From: Paeniglutamicibacter sulfureus
Lineage (GTDB): Bacteria > Actinomycetota > Actinomycetes > Actinomycetales > Micrococcaceae
Direction of reading: 5' to 3'
NCBI RefSeq assembly: GCF_039535115.1
Contig: NZ_BAAAWO010000001.1
Location: 744,001-808,000, forward strand
DNA: 64,000 bases
The notes beneath the pieces are model-generated. The model saw nothing but the letters and a program-made list of their open reading frames with translations, ran no database searches and was not told the DNA's origin. Numbering within the stretch: position 1 is the stretch's first letter; each line of letters starts with the position of its first letter. The position numbers and the translations under genes were made by a program. Shown here one piece after another: positions 55,459 to 63,940 of this stretch.

Positions 55459-57183
55459 GTGAGCGAAGTAGAAGGACTGCAATCCGGTGGCGACGACTCA
55501 ACCGAGCCACCGAAATCGACAAGCGAGCAGGCAACGACGCAAGAATCCGCAACCGTCGATTCTCAAGCGATTCACGACAAATTCGAACGCGCATACGCGC
55601 TCGTACCTGCGATCGGTACTCAATGGCGATGGTACGACGTCCCCTATCGCACTCTGATGTGGCTCCTTACTTCAAAGCCGCGTCGATTTTTACATTGGCG
55701 TGTTCGTCGTACTCTCAATCGAGCACTAAACTTCTTCAGTCCGTTCAATGATTTAGAGCGTCAAAGAGTCGAACCTCTCGACGACCCTTTTCACAATCTG
55801 ATAATTCCAGAAAACGAGTCCGTCCAGCAGGGCGGGATCTGGGTGGCGGAATTCTTTCCGCCGAGTTACTACCCCATGTTGCTCAAGGCTCTCAAAAAGA
55901 ACGGTTGGGACAAAGAAAGCTACTTTTCTAACCGCGACGGTACAAATGCCGAGAAAGTAACAAACGCCCGTCGAGGTCGAGGATTCTCCTGGTCAAGGAT
56001 TGGAACGGTGGCGAGGCCAAACTCGGGCTATATGGTGTTCGATGCAAAGCGCGAAGTTTTACCTGAAGAGTTCGAGTTAGTTGAATTGACGGCCATGCAG
56101 TTGGGTCAGGGACTCACTGTCGTAGTAGCTTTCATCAGACTCAGCAAGATGGGTCAGTCAAGTCTCAACAGCGTTTGGACCGCTCAACATGAACCTTCAT
56201 TGGAGTGGCGCGGCCTCCGTCGGCCGGGAGTTCTGGATCGAAGGCTAGCGGCCACACGAGCCACTCAGGCAGAACGAGAACGGATACATGACCTAGCTCG
56301 CAATTGGCTGAGCCGGTCATGCGGGGGATTCTTCTCTGGGACACAATCAGGACAGCCGGTGATCGACCTCAATGTCTTCGCTAATCATGACCCCATGAAC
56401 GGACGCGCCCCTCAAGAATACAGTATGCCCTTAGGAACGCTAGCCATGGAGGGGGGATATCCATATAACTACATCTCTCCGCAAATCGCAGGTGCAGTAC
56501 TTGTACCTGCGAGGGGCATGAGAGATAAGAAGGATCGTCTAGAGAATTGTTGGGGCGTTGTTGGATCCTATGACCGAGTATCAGATGAAAATGATCGGGC
56601 CGGCTATGGAGAAAAGCCGTATTCGGTGACAACCCTGGCCGCGATGCTCGACGATCCTATTCGAAGTTTCCTCGTTCGAGACGCGATCATGCAATACGCC
56701 AGAAAAGTGGCTGACGATTACTCGGCTGCTCGCGACATGGCTCGCGTTAATCATCGAAAGTTCGGACCCCGGCAAATTGAAGCCCTGCGACACCAACTTC
56801 TAACGACAAGTCTTGACCTGCCCGTTATGGCACGCGATTCAGCAGAATTATGGACCATGCCATGGCGTAGCTCCGATGGAATTCAAGTCAATGCTGTCGA
56901 TGCAAGCGACAGGAAAAAACCGTCGGCAGGCTTTGATCTAATTGAAGAGTGGGGCAAGCGTCGTGAAGAGCAATTCCAACATCTCGTCGAGGAAGATACA
57001 GCCTATCGGGATGTGCTTTCCACGGTAGCCTCACTCGGAGCAAGCGCTGAAGACACAAAGCTTGGCCGGAGAGCACTTTTCGTGGCTGGCGTGTCCTTAG
57101 CCGTATCGATGGTCACACTTTTGGTGACAGGACCGGGTGACGCTTCACTGTGGTCGCAGCTATTGGAGTATATGCCACGGTAG
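55459..57183 (+). CDS. Tail-anchored 574-residue protein, unknown function
   Basis: 574 residues. A hydrophilic, Ser/Thr/Glu-rich start is followed by a region with aromatic-rich segments (IGTQWRWYDVPYRTLMWLL, WVAEFFPPSYYPMLLKALKK, SYFSNRDGTNAEKV), a central alpha/beta part and a single C-terminal membrane helix (ALFVAGVSLAVSMVTLLVTG), so most of it faces the cytoplasm. No catalytic motif was recognised. The GTG start has only a weak GAGAGAG site. The gene is followed by two paralogous membrane protein genes in the same direction, and its GC content is well below that of the chromosome. Confidence 0.7.
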   Translation: MSEVEGLQSGGDDSTEPPKSTSEQATTQESATVDSQAIHDKFERAYALVPAIGTQWRWYDVPYRTLMWLLTSKPRRFLHWRVRRTLNRALNFFSPFNDLERQRVEPLDDPFHNLIIPENESVQQGGIWVAEFFPPSYYPMLLKALKKNGWDKESYFSNRDGTNAEKVTNARRGRGFSWSRIGTVARPNSGYMVFDAKREVLPEEFELVELTAMQLGQGLTVVVAFIRLSKMGQSSLNSVWTAQHEPSLEWRGLRRPGVLDRRLAATRATQAERERIHDLARNWLSRSCGGFFSGTQSGQPVIDLNVFANHDPMNGRAPQEYSMPLGTLAMEGGYPYNYISPQIAGAVLVPARGMRDKKDRLENCWGVVGSYDRVSDENDRAGYGEKPYSVTTLAAMLDDPIRSFLVRDAIMQYARKVADDYSAARDMARVNHRKFGPRQIEALRHQLLTTSLDLPVMARDSAELWTMPWRSSDGIQVNAVDASDRKKPSAGFDLIEEWGKRREEQFQHLVEEDTAYRDVLSTVASLGASAEDTKLGRRALFVAGVSLAVSMVTLLVTGPGDASLWSQLLEYMPR

Positions 57184-57246
57184 TTGTTCGTCGGTTGGCC
57201 ACTAAACGTCCGAACGTGCCGACCGATAAGCTCGTTGCAAGAGAAC

Positions 57247-58149
57247 GTGACATATGGGGGAAAATTGCTCGCACAGATACTGCCCGGCTTCAGGGATTTC
57301 AGAACTCCGTTGGTGACTGGCTACCTATGGCTTATTGTCCTTTGGATTCTCATCGGAGCTCCCTTGCCCGACGGCAAGTCGAATGAAGGCTTAATGGGCA
57401 TCATCAATGCTTTCGGAGCTTTCCTATCACCAGCTATCTACCTGACAGTCTTGAGCTTCGTTGCGTATGTGGTGGGTATGATCACCTCCGCCAACATAAA
57501 GAGTGGCGACGTAGCCCTTACTATCGTCCGTCGCTTTCTCTTGAAGAGCAAGCAGAGCGACAAGAAGAGAATAGATCAAATCGTTCGAGCGAGCATCAAA
57601 AAGGCTAGGCAAAGAAAAGTAAAGCCGTTTCAGCTCATAGAAGAGTTTGAGATTGACCCATATTATACAAGCGAGGAAGATTACGATATTCACAGGAATG
57701 AATGCCAGGGCGACGAAGACCGTATGCTTTTTCAGCAAATGGATCATGCGGTTAAACAGCTACAGCCTCTACTATCAGAGGCCGTAATAGCATCTATTCC
57801 TACACTCGCAATCAAACTTCAGGAAAAGAACAAGGACCTGTTTGACAACTACGATAAGGATAAGTCGGAAGCTGAGTTCCGTCTTAGCATCGCTGGGCCA
57901 CTCGCAGTCCTGACTGTGCAAGTACTGATCCTTTCATGGGGAAATAGTGATTACTACTGGCCATGGGCATCGCTCGTTGGTCTAATTGCGGTGGTGATGT
58001 TGGTTGTACGTGGCCTTGCTAAGCGCTCATCTGCGACGAACGTTGTAATAACAGCGCTGGAGATCGGCACTATCGAATCCAGCGAGCTGAGCCTGCTGGC
58101 AAATATTGATCCACCTCCTGCCAAACTCCCCATGCCCAGAGTTGGCTAG
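57247..58149 (+). CDS. Four-helix membrane protein, paralogue A
   Basis: About 300 residues. Two N-terminal helices (TPLVTGYLWLIVLWILIGA; AIYLTVLSFVAYVVGMI) and two C-terminal ones (AGPLAVLTVQVLILSW; WASLVGLIAVVMLVVRG) enclose a long cytoplasmic helical loop with charged residues (RASIKKARQRKVKPFQLIEE). The start is uncertain: GTG at 57247, TTG at 57265 behind GGGGGA, or TTG at 57184 directly after the previous stop. It shares LLAQILPGFRDFRTPLVTG and SEAEFRLSIAGP with the next gene. No family with known function recognised. Confidence 0.7.
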   Translation: MTYGGKLLAQILPGFRDFRTPLVTGYLWLIVLWILIGAPLPDGKSNEGLMGIINAFGAFLSPAIYLTVLSFVAYVVGMITSANIKSGDVALTIVRRFLLKSKQSDKKRIDQIVRASIKKARQRKVKPFQLIEEFEIDPYYTSEEDYDIHRNECQGDEDRMLFQQMDHAVKQLQPLLSEAVIASIPTLAIKLQEKNKDLFDNYDKDKSEAEFRLSIAGPLAVLTVQVLILSWGNSDYYWPWASLVGLIAVVMLVVRGLAKRSSATNVVITALEIGTIESSELSLLANIDPPPAKLPMPRVG

Positions 58150-58306
58150 GGGCTTCCCAATCTCTATTGGGGCTCAGCGGGTGGGAGCGCGACCAGCCTT
58201 CAAGATCTTTTCCGTAGCACTTAACACCTGCCGTATCGATGCCACACGGCGCTGCATATGAGGCGTCTAGGCGCTTCCCGATAAGCTTCTGGCAAGACAA
58301 CATGAC

Positions 58307-59227
58307 ATGGGGGAAAGCTTGCTTGCACAGATATTGCCAGGGTTCAGGGATTTTAGGACGCCGCTGGTAACCGGATCGCTCTGGATGATTCTCGTCTGGC
58401 TACTGTTCGGCATGCCAGTTCCTTCGAAGGACATGACAACCGGGCCAATGGGACTCATGAATTCCCTGGGTGAATATTTGACTCCCACCGCGTTACTGGG
58501 AGTCCTGAGTTTTACTGCCTACGTGATCGGCATCGTCTTGTCCCTCGACTCCAACCTAGCTACGGCAATAGTCGGCAGATTTTCGGTACAAGGATCCAAA
58601 AATATAGCTTTTGGCTTAATTGAACAAGCTAGTCGTGGAGCTATATCAATGAGTGACGAGCCAATCGGCGATCCTAACGACCGATCAATGCCCGTCAGAA
58701 GACTCGTTGGCAACGCACTGGAACGCGCACATCAAAAAGATGTGAATTGGCAGATGGTGTATTGGAAATTTGACGGCGAAATACCAAATGACCTTATCGA
58801 CGATGCTAGAGACGATTACATGGTGCAAAAACAGAATATTGGCAAGGCCCTAAATCATGTACGATCTGCCATTGAATTGGGTGTCGAACGGGAAATCCCG
58901 AATCTCGGAAACAAACTCCTGCACGTCAACAAGGAGCTCTACGATGTATATGATCGAGCTCGAAGTGAAGCGGACTTCCGATTGGGCATAGCACCGCCAA
59001 TTCTTGCGATCTCCATCTATCAATCAGTATCGGGATTTAGAAGCGGCTCACCATTGGTTGGGATCTTAGTTCTTTTCGCTGGCCTCATCATATCTACGAT
59101 TCTCCTAAGGAAGGGTTGGAACAAAGTGGAAGAGTCCACACAGACCGTCCTCAGTATGGTTGACATCGATGTCATAAATTCCGAAACCCTTGACCGCCTC
59201 CGTCACATTGATACATTTTCGGCATAG
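58307..59227 (+). CDS. Four-helix membrane protein, paralogue B
   Basis: 306 residues, same plan as paralogue A: LLAQILPGFRDFRTPLVTG then TGSLWMILVWLLFGMPVP, a second helix (LLGVLSFTAYVIGIVLSL), a long central loop, and C-terminal helices after RSEADFRLGIAPPILAIS. The core loop differs, so the two have diverged. Similarity to paralogue A extends about 45 bases upstream of the start (CCGATAAGCT, GCAAGA, GACAT, GGGGGAAA). Its 3' end overlaps the ArdC-like remnant by 25 bases in convergent orientation. Confidence 0.72.
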   Translation: MGESLLAQILPGFRDFRTPLVTGSLWMILVWLLFGMPVPSKDMTTGPMGLMNSLGEYLTPTALLGVLSFTAYVIGIVLSLDSNLATAIVGRFSVQGSKNIAFGLIEQASRGAISMSDEPIGDPNDRSMPVRRLVGNALERAHQKDVNWQMVYWKFDGEIPNDLIDDARDDYMVQKQNIGKALNHVRSAIELGVEREIPNLGNKLLHVNKELYDVYDRARSEADFRLGIAPPILAISIYQSVSGFRSGSPLVGILVLFAGLIISTILLRKGWNKVEESTQTVLSMVDIDVINSETLDRLRHIDTFSA

Positions 59228-59628
59228 CATCGACCAGCCTTCAGAATCTTGTTGGTAGCAGTAAACACCTGCCGTATAGATGCATTATCTGGCCGCTCAT
59301 TGCGCATCCAGCCTTGGATATAACCGCGGCTCTCAGCAGCATCGAATTGGTCCGTAGCGCTTAGCTCGTTTAGCGCCAGGTAGGCGGTGGACTCAGCTTG
59401 AAACTCTTTGCTCCCCCGGTGCTCGCGATAGTCTTCCAGGCCTTGCTCAGACGTGTGCCCCAGGACGACATGCCCAATTTCATGCATGAGCGTCTTGAAC
59501 GGATACTTGGCCACTGGGCTGACCGCTACGTTGCGTTCATAGCTGTAGCCGGCCACATTGCCATTTATCTGCTCGAAGTCCACTTGGGCTATCGCAAGGG
59601 CTCCCAGAGCGCGTTCTTTGCTCCATGT
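59203..59628 (-). pseudogene. ArdC-like antirestriction protein, 3' part (split by IS21-like element)
   Basis: Encodes the C-terminal zincin-type domain with HEIGHVVLGHT and a downstream Glu region (EFQAESTAYLALNEL), as in ArdC-family proteins. Removing the element at 59629-62201 and one copy of its target duplication joins it in frame to the N-terminal part at 62202-62609, giving about 275 residues, a normal ArdC length. ArdC-type proteins protect incoming plasmid or phage DNA from host restriction. Confidence 0.85.
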
Positions 59629-59742
59629 TGAATATTTGACTCTTTGGGGGCCAGCAATATTGCGCTTGGGGGCCACCGCGGGAAAACGGGATTATTGTCC
59701 TTGGGGGCCACCCGTAGTGTTCTTGGGAGCCACCAAATAGGC

Positions 59743-59777
59743 TCCTTCCACCATGTGACGGCCACATGGTGGAAGGA
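59743..59777 (+). promoter_or_regulatory. Hairpin covering the transposase ribosome site
   Basis: TCCTTCCACCATGTG (59743-59757) pairs perfectly with CACATGGTGGAAGGA (59763-59777) around a 5-base loop. The right arm contains the AAGGA ribosome site of the transposase gene, so any transcript entering from outside the element would hide it. Confidence 0.65.
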
Positions 59778-59786
59778 ACAGTTTCA

Positions 59787-61343
59787 ATGGTACGTAGGAT
59801 CAAGGCGAAGCTTATTCTCAAGCTCCGCGCAGACGGGCTTTCGGGCCGGGCGATCTCGACCTCGGTCGGGGCCTCGAGGAAAAGTATCACGACCGTTCTC
59901 GAGGCGGCCGAGCAACAATGCGTCGGCTGGGACGAGGTGCGGGAAAAGTCCGAGGGCGAGGTGTACGCCCTGCTGTTCCCGGGCCGCGGCGACCACCAGA
60001 GCGTGTTCGCCCAGCCGGACTGGGGCGCCATCCACCGTGAACTGGCCAAGGTCGGGGTGACGCTGAAGCTCCTGCATGGCGAATACCTCGATTCCCAGGC
60101 CGGCTCCGGGCAGGCGGTCATGGGCTACGACCGCTTCTGCAAGACATATCAGCGGTTCGTCCTGGAGTCCCACGCAACATCCCGGGTGCAGCACAAGGCC
60201 GGGATGAGCATCGAGGTGGACTGGTCGGGCCCCACCATGGAATTGGTCGATCCGGTCACCGGGACGCGGAGCAGGGTCTACCTGTTCGTCGCGTGCCTGC
60301 CGTTCAGCCGGTACGCCTTCGTGGAGGCGACCTTGGACATGAAGCAGGACAGCTGGCTGCGTGCGCACGTGGCGATGTTCGAGGCCTTCGGCGGTTCTGT
60401 GCCACGCATTGTGCCGGACAACCTGAAGACCGGGGTGATCAAGCACCCCGCCGAGGGCGAGATCGTGCTCAACGATTCCTACCGCCACCTGGCCGCCCAC
60501 TACGGGGCGGCGGTGCTGCCGGGCCGTGTCCGGGCCCCGAAGGACAAGGCCAGCGTGGAAAACACCGTGAGCCACGTGGCCACGTGGGTGATCGCCGGGC
60601 TGCGGAAGACCACGTTCGGGTCGCTGGGGCAGTTGCGGGCCGCCATCCGTGAGCGCGTCGAGGCCTACAACCAGGAGCCCTTCCAGAAACGTGCAGGGTC
60701 CCGCAAATCGGTGTTCCTGGCCGAGGAGCAGCCCCTGATGAACCCGTTGCCGGCGGCCGCCTACGAGATCAGCACCTGGGTCTACGGGCGGAAGGTCGCC
60801 CGGAACAGCTACGTCTCGTGGCGGAAGAACTTCTACTCGGTGCCGATGTCCAGCATCGGCGCCACCGTGGACCTGCGGCTGACCGAGTCCGTACTGGAGG
60901 TCTATCGGAACCACGAGCGGCTCACCAGCCACCGGCTGCTGCCGGCCGAGGCCCTGAACCAGTACCGCACCAACGACGCCGACATCCCGCCCGAGCGCCA
61001 GTGGCAGCACTGGGACACCGCCCGGGTCAAGGAGTGGGCCTCGCGCACCGGGCCGTGCACGCTGAACGTGGTGGAACGGATCTTTGAAGCCGTACAGGTC
61101 CAAGAGCAGGGCCTCAACGCCGCGCTGGCGGTGCTGCGCCTGAGCCGGCGCTATGGCCCGGCACGGCTGGAGGCGGTCTGCCGGATCGCGCTGCAGAGTC
61201 AGGTCCGCTCCCCACGCTACGCCCACCTGCGCCCGCTGCTGGAAACAGGCCAGGACCAGAACCTGGCCACACAGCCCGAGCTCTTCCACAACGACGGCGG
61301 CTATGTCCGCGGCGGCGACTACTACGCGGGAGGCACCCGATGA
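59787..61343 (+). CDS. istA: IS21-like transposase (IstA type)
   Basis: 518-residue DDE transposase of a different IS21 subgroup from the one at 46980. HTH LILKLRADGLSGRAISTSVG, catalytic Asp in IEVDWSGPTM, Asp in IVPDNLKTG and Glu in KDKASVENTV are present, followed by the C-terminal barrel (YSVPMSSIGATVDLRL). The ATG at 59787 follows GGAAGGA; an ATG at 59766 inside the hairpin is less likely. The istB-like gene overlaps by ATGA. Confidence 0.92.
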   Translation: MVRRIKAKLILKLRADGLSGRAISTSVGASRKSITTVLEAAEQQCVGWDEVREKSEGEVYALLFPGRGDHQSVFAQPDWGAIHRELAKVGVTLKLLHGEYLDSQAGSGQAVMGYDRFCKTYQRFVLESHATSRVQHKAGMSIEVDWSGPTMELVDPVTGTRSRVYLFVACLPFSRYAFVEATLDMKQDSWLRAHVAMFEAFGGSVPRIVPDNLKTGVIKHPAEGEIVLNDSYRHLAAHYGAAVLPGRVRAPKDKASVENTVSHVATWVIAGLRKTTFGSLGQLRAAIRERVEAYNQEPFQKRAGSRKSVFLAEEQPLMNPLPAAAYEISTWVYGRKVARNSYVSWRKNFYSVPMSSIGATVDLRLTESVLEVYRNHERLTSHRLLPAEALNQYRTNDADIPPERQWQHWDTARVKEWASRTGPCTLNVVERIFEAVQVQEQGLNAALAVLRLSRRYGPARLEAVCRIALQSQVRSPRYAHLRPLLETGQDQNLATQPELFHNDGGYVRGGDYYAGGTR

Positions 61344-62089
61344 GCTCACTGGATATCGAGACCAAGCGGAAGCTGCGCGAGATGAACGCCATCGAGATGC
61401 TCCAGGCCTTCGAGGCACAGGACGAAATCCTGAGCATGGCGTTGAGCTTCGATGAGCGGGTGCGGCTCATCGTCGACGAGGCGCATTCGACGTTCACCAC
61501 TTCCAAGGTCGGCGGCCTGATCAGCCGCGCCAAGCTGCGCTACCCCAACGCCGATTTGCGGCAGGTGGACCTGGTCGAGGAACGCGGGCTGAACCGCAGT
61601 ATGCTCACCGCCTTGGGCAGTTGCGCCTTCATCGAGCAGAACCAGAACGTGGTCTTCCAGGGATTCACCGGTTCCGGAAAGTCGTACCTGGGCTGCGCCC
61701 TGGCCAAGCAGGCCTGCCGCAACCGGATCCGCACCCACTACGTGCGCATGCCGGACCTCGAGGAGGAATGGGTCCAGGCCCAGGACAAGCCGCTGGGCGC
61801 CGCGAAGTTCCTGAAAAAGTACGGGGCCTTCACGCTGCTGGTCGTAGACGAGTGGTTGTTGGACCGCCCCAGCGGCGACTTCCTCCGCATGCTCCTGGAA
61901 CTCATGGAACGGCGCTACGGGTCGACGTCGACGGTGTTCTGCACCCAGTACCAGCAGAAGGACTGGCACCAGCGCCTCGGCTCCGGCGTCCACGCCGACG
62001 CGATCATGGACCGGATCATCCACAACACCATTTGGATCGAGACCGGTAGCTACAACATGAGAGAGAAGACCGGCGCCGTCCAGGCATAG
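61340..62089 (+). CDS. istB: IS21-like helper ATPase (IstB type)
   Basis: 249-residue helper ATPase with Walker A QGFTGSGKSYLGCALAKQ, Walker B FTLLVVDEWLLDRPSG and the C-terminal ADAIMDRIIHNTIWIE. It starts in the ATGA overlap with the transposase gene and is complete. Confidence 0.92.
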   Translation: MSSLDIETKRKLREMNAIEMLQAFEAQDEILSMALSFDERVRLIVDEAHSTFTTSKVGGLISRAKLRYPNADLRQVDLVEERGLNRSMLTALGSCAFIEQNQNVVFQGFTGSGKSYLGCALAKQACRNRIRTHYVRMPDLEEEWVQAQDKPLGAAKFLKKYGAFTLLVVDEWLLDRPSGDFLRMLLELMERRYGSTSTVFCTQYQQKDWHQRLGSGVHADAIMDRIIHNTIWIETGSYNMREKTGAVQA

Positions 62090-62201
62090 CCAGGCCCGTT
62101 GGGGACCGGTGGCTCCCGCCCAGGGAGGTACTGGCCCCCAACGGCAATATCACTGGCCCCCAACGGCAATAATGGGTGGTCCCCAAACCGTCGAATACTC
62201 A

Positions 62202-62609
62202 CCATGTAGGTCGTTCGTATTCGGGTAGCTCCTCCCCCTCAGTCTCGGAGACGGTGAACAAGCAGTTGACCATCTTGAAGCCTTTGACTTTCTGCTCTTC
62301 TCCGCCTTGATCGTTCGTGCCCTTGAAAAAGATTGGACGGAGGATCGCTTTGGCTTTACTGCCCTTTTGGACTTGGCGGCCTAGCTCTTGCCATTTCGCG
62401 TAAGTAGCTACAGGCTCTCGAACTCCCTGGCTGCGAAGCAGTAGCTGGTTCAGCATGGAGTAGTTGTAGAAGCGATTGTATGAAGTCATTTCGCCGGGCT
62501 CGAGCGTCAGCGCTTCTTCTAGGAGCTTTTGCCATAGCACGTCGTCATCTAGTTCCCTATATTCAGGTGTTGATTGTAGTTCTCCGTAAATAGATCGTGA
62601 TTCTTCCAT
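62202..62609 (-). pseudogene. ArdC-like antirestriction protein, 5' part (split by IS21-like element)
   Basis: 136 codons of the ArdC N-terminal ssDNA-binding-like domain: SYNRFYNYSMLNQLLLRSQG, TYAKWQELGRQVQKGSKAKA and AILRPIFFKG. The frame runs into the element at the duplicated ACATGG (codons for Thr-Trp) and stops within it. The ATG at 62607-62609 has only a weak GGG upstream. Confidence 0.85.
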
Positions 62610-62708
62610 ATGCCCACTAATGTGAACCGGTATAAGAATTCCGTCAATGGTGACTTTGATCGGCCGGTGTGACTGTCAAATCAGTTCTCGCCTACGTAAG
62701 CTGAACCA

Positions 62709-63506
62709 ATGAGCACAAACGCACCTAGTAAGTCGCTAATCAACGCTTCACTCCAGGGCACAAACCCTCCGTTGGGTAAAGTCTTTTCAGACCTGCTCAG
62801 GAGTTTGGATGCCGTACCTAAGGATCTAGACTTCGCGCCCGCGACCAAAAACTACAGCAAACTAGTGGCCGCCGCATACCCTGACTTGAATGGCACGATG
62901 GCTGATCTGGCCAAGAAAGTCATAGAAACGTCGATGACGCCGGAGCTCAAAGCCCGTCTTGACGCACAGCTAAAACCAATGCCCATTACGAACAAGAAGC
63001 TGATCGAAGCCACTACAGGCATCAGCAGCAAACTATTGAGCATAATGAAGTCGACGGGCGCGATTCCGGAATCTACCTTTCAGACGAGTAGGGAAGCAGC
63101 TCGACTAGCTGCGAACGTCAGCCAGGTATTCGGTAACGCCATCAACAAGGCCACCGTCCAACGTTTGATAGACCAAATCAACGAACTCGAGACCGCCGAG
63201 CTTGATGAAGAAGAGCAAGAAGCATCAACACAGATACTGGAAACATACCCAGAGATCGCAGAAGCTGTTGTCGCGACGCCCGTGTACCAGTCGGCTACCC
63301 CAACCTATCGGAAACTCCTCCTGGGTATGGCAGCTGTATTCGTATGGCTGGGCGCAGCTTTTGGCACACTGATGCTAGAAACGAATTACCCAATGGTCGG
63401 AGCCATTATGGAAGATATCGGCGCGCAGCCCATAGATGTAGCGACTCTTGCCGGTGGCGGAGTCATGGCGCTTGGCTTCATGTCAGAGAAGGCTCGGCGT
63501 GAATAA
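62709..63506 (+). CDS. Membrane-associated protein of unknown function
   Basis: 265 residues. About 195 hydrophilic, helical N-terminal residues (including an acidic patch ELETAELDEEEQEAS) are followed by two C-terminal hydrophobic helices (LLLGMAAVFVWLGAAFGTLM; VATLAGGGVMALGFM). The soluble part would be cytoplasmic. No conserved catalytic motif was recognised. It is a single gene divergent from the ArdC-like remnant. Confidence 0.65.
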   Translation: MSTNAPSKSLINASLQGTNPPLGKVFSDLLRSLDAVPKDLDFAPATKNYSKLVAAAYPDLNGTMADLAKKVIETSMTPELKARLDAQLKPMPITNKKLIEATTGISSKLLSIMKSTGAIPESTFQTSREAARLAANVSQVFGNAINKATVQRLIDQINELETAELDEEEQEASTQILETYPEIAEAVVATPVYQSATPTYRKLLLGMAAVFVWLGAAFGTLMLETNYPMVGAIMEDIGAQPIDVATLAGGGVMALGFMSEKARRE

Positions 63507-63553
63507 GAAGATGGCTTGAATATCCCCGATAAGTGCACCACTTCAGATGAGGG

Positions 63554-63940
63554 CTAACCTCCAAAACCGGCCATTGCAGTCTCCCCCATACTCACGAGGG
63601 CATCGACCATCCCCTGAGCTGTTCCGAGAGCGGCGATCTCAGTGACCTTAGCAATGAGTTCCTTCACGCGGCCCTGCTTTGGAGCCGGCCCGGTCGTCTC
63701 AAGCTCCAGCTGAGAAATAGCTTCCAACGCCCGCGCCTGGTCTTGAGCCGACAGGTCGAGCAATGGCACGAGCCCCTTGGCACTGCCAATGAACTTTGTG
63801 GCCTCTTTCAATTGCTCAACAGTGACGTTGGTAGATTGCGAGACATTACTACCACCAACATTAAGGTTGTTGCCATGAGAATCAGCCAGGCTGATGTGTG
63901 TGGTTACGTTTCCTTGCGGTGAAGCTGGAGTGTCTGCCAA
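63554..63940 (-). CDS. Small protein with Gly/Asn-rich head, unknown function
   Basis: 128 residues, no membrane helix. The N-terminal third is beta-like and repetitive (HISLADSHGNNLNVGGSNVS) and the rest is helical (QLKEATKFIGSAKGLVPLLD, DQARALEAISQLELE). Such NVGGSNV heads followed by a helical domain are seen in proteins that assemble or act as adaptors, but the family here is not recognised. Start is TTG at 63938-63940 with AGG about ten bases upstream. It is convergent with the 62709 gene. Confidence 0.6.
   Translation of the reverse strand: MADTPASPQGNVTTHISLADSHGNNLNVGGSNVSQSTNVTVEQLKEATKFIGSAKGLVPLLDLSAQDQARALEAISQLELETTGPAPKQGRVKELIAKVTEIAALGTAQGMVDALVSMGETAMAGFGG

Larger units (their letters stand above)
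59629..62201 (+). mobile_element. IS21-like insertion sequence with 6-bp target duplication
   Basis: 2573 bp. The ends TGAATATTTGACTCTTTGGG (59629) and the complement of the sequence ending AATACTCA at 62201 match at most positions. CCATGT flanks both sides (59623-59628 and 62202-62207). Several TTGGGGGCCA-type repeats lie inside each end (about 59643, 59667, 59700, and inverted near 62130 and 62155), a multi-site IS21-type arrangement. It carries istA-like and istB-like genes and interrupts the ArdC-like gene. Confidence 0.9.
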
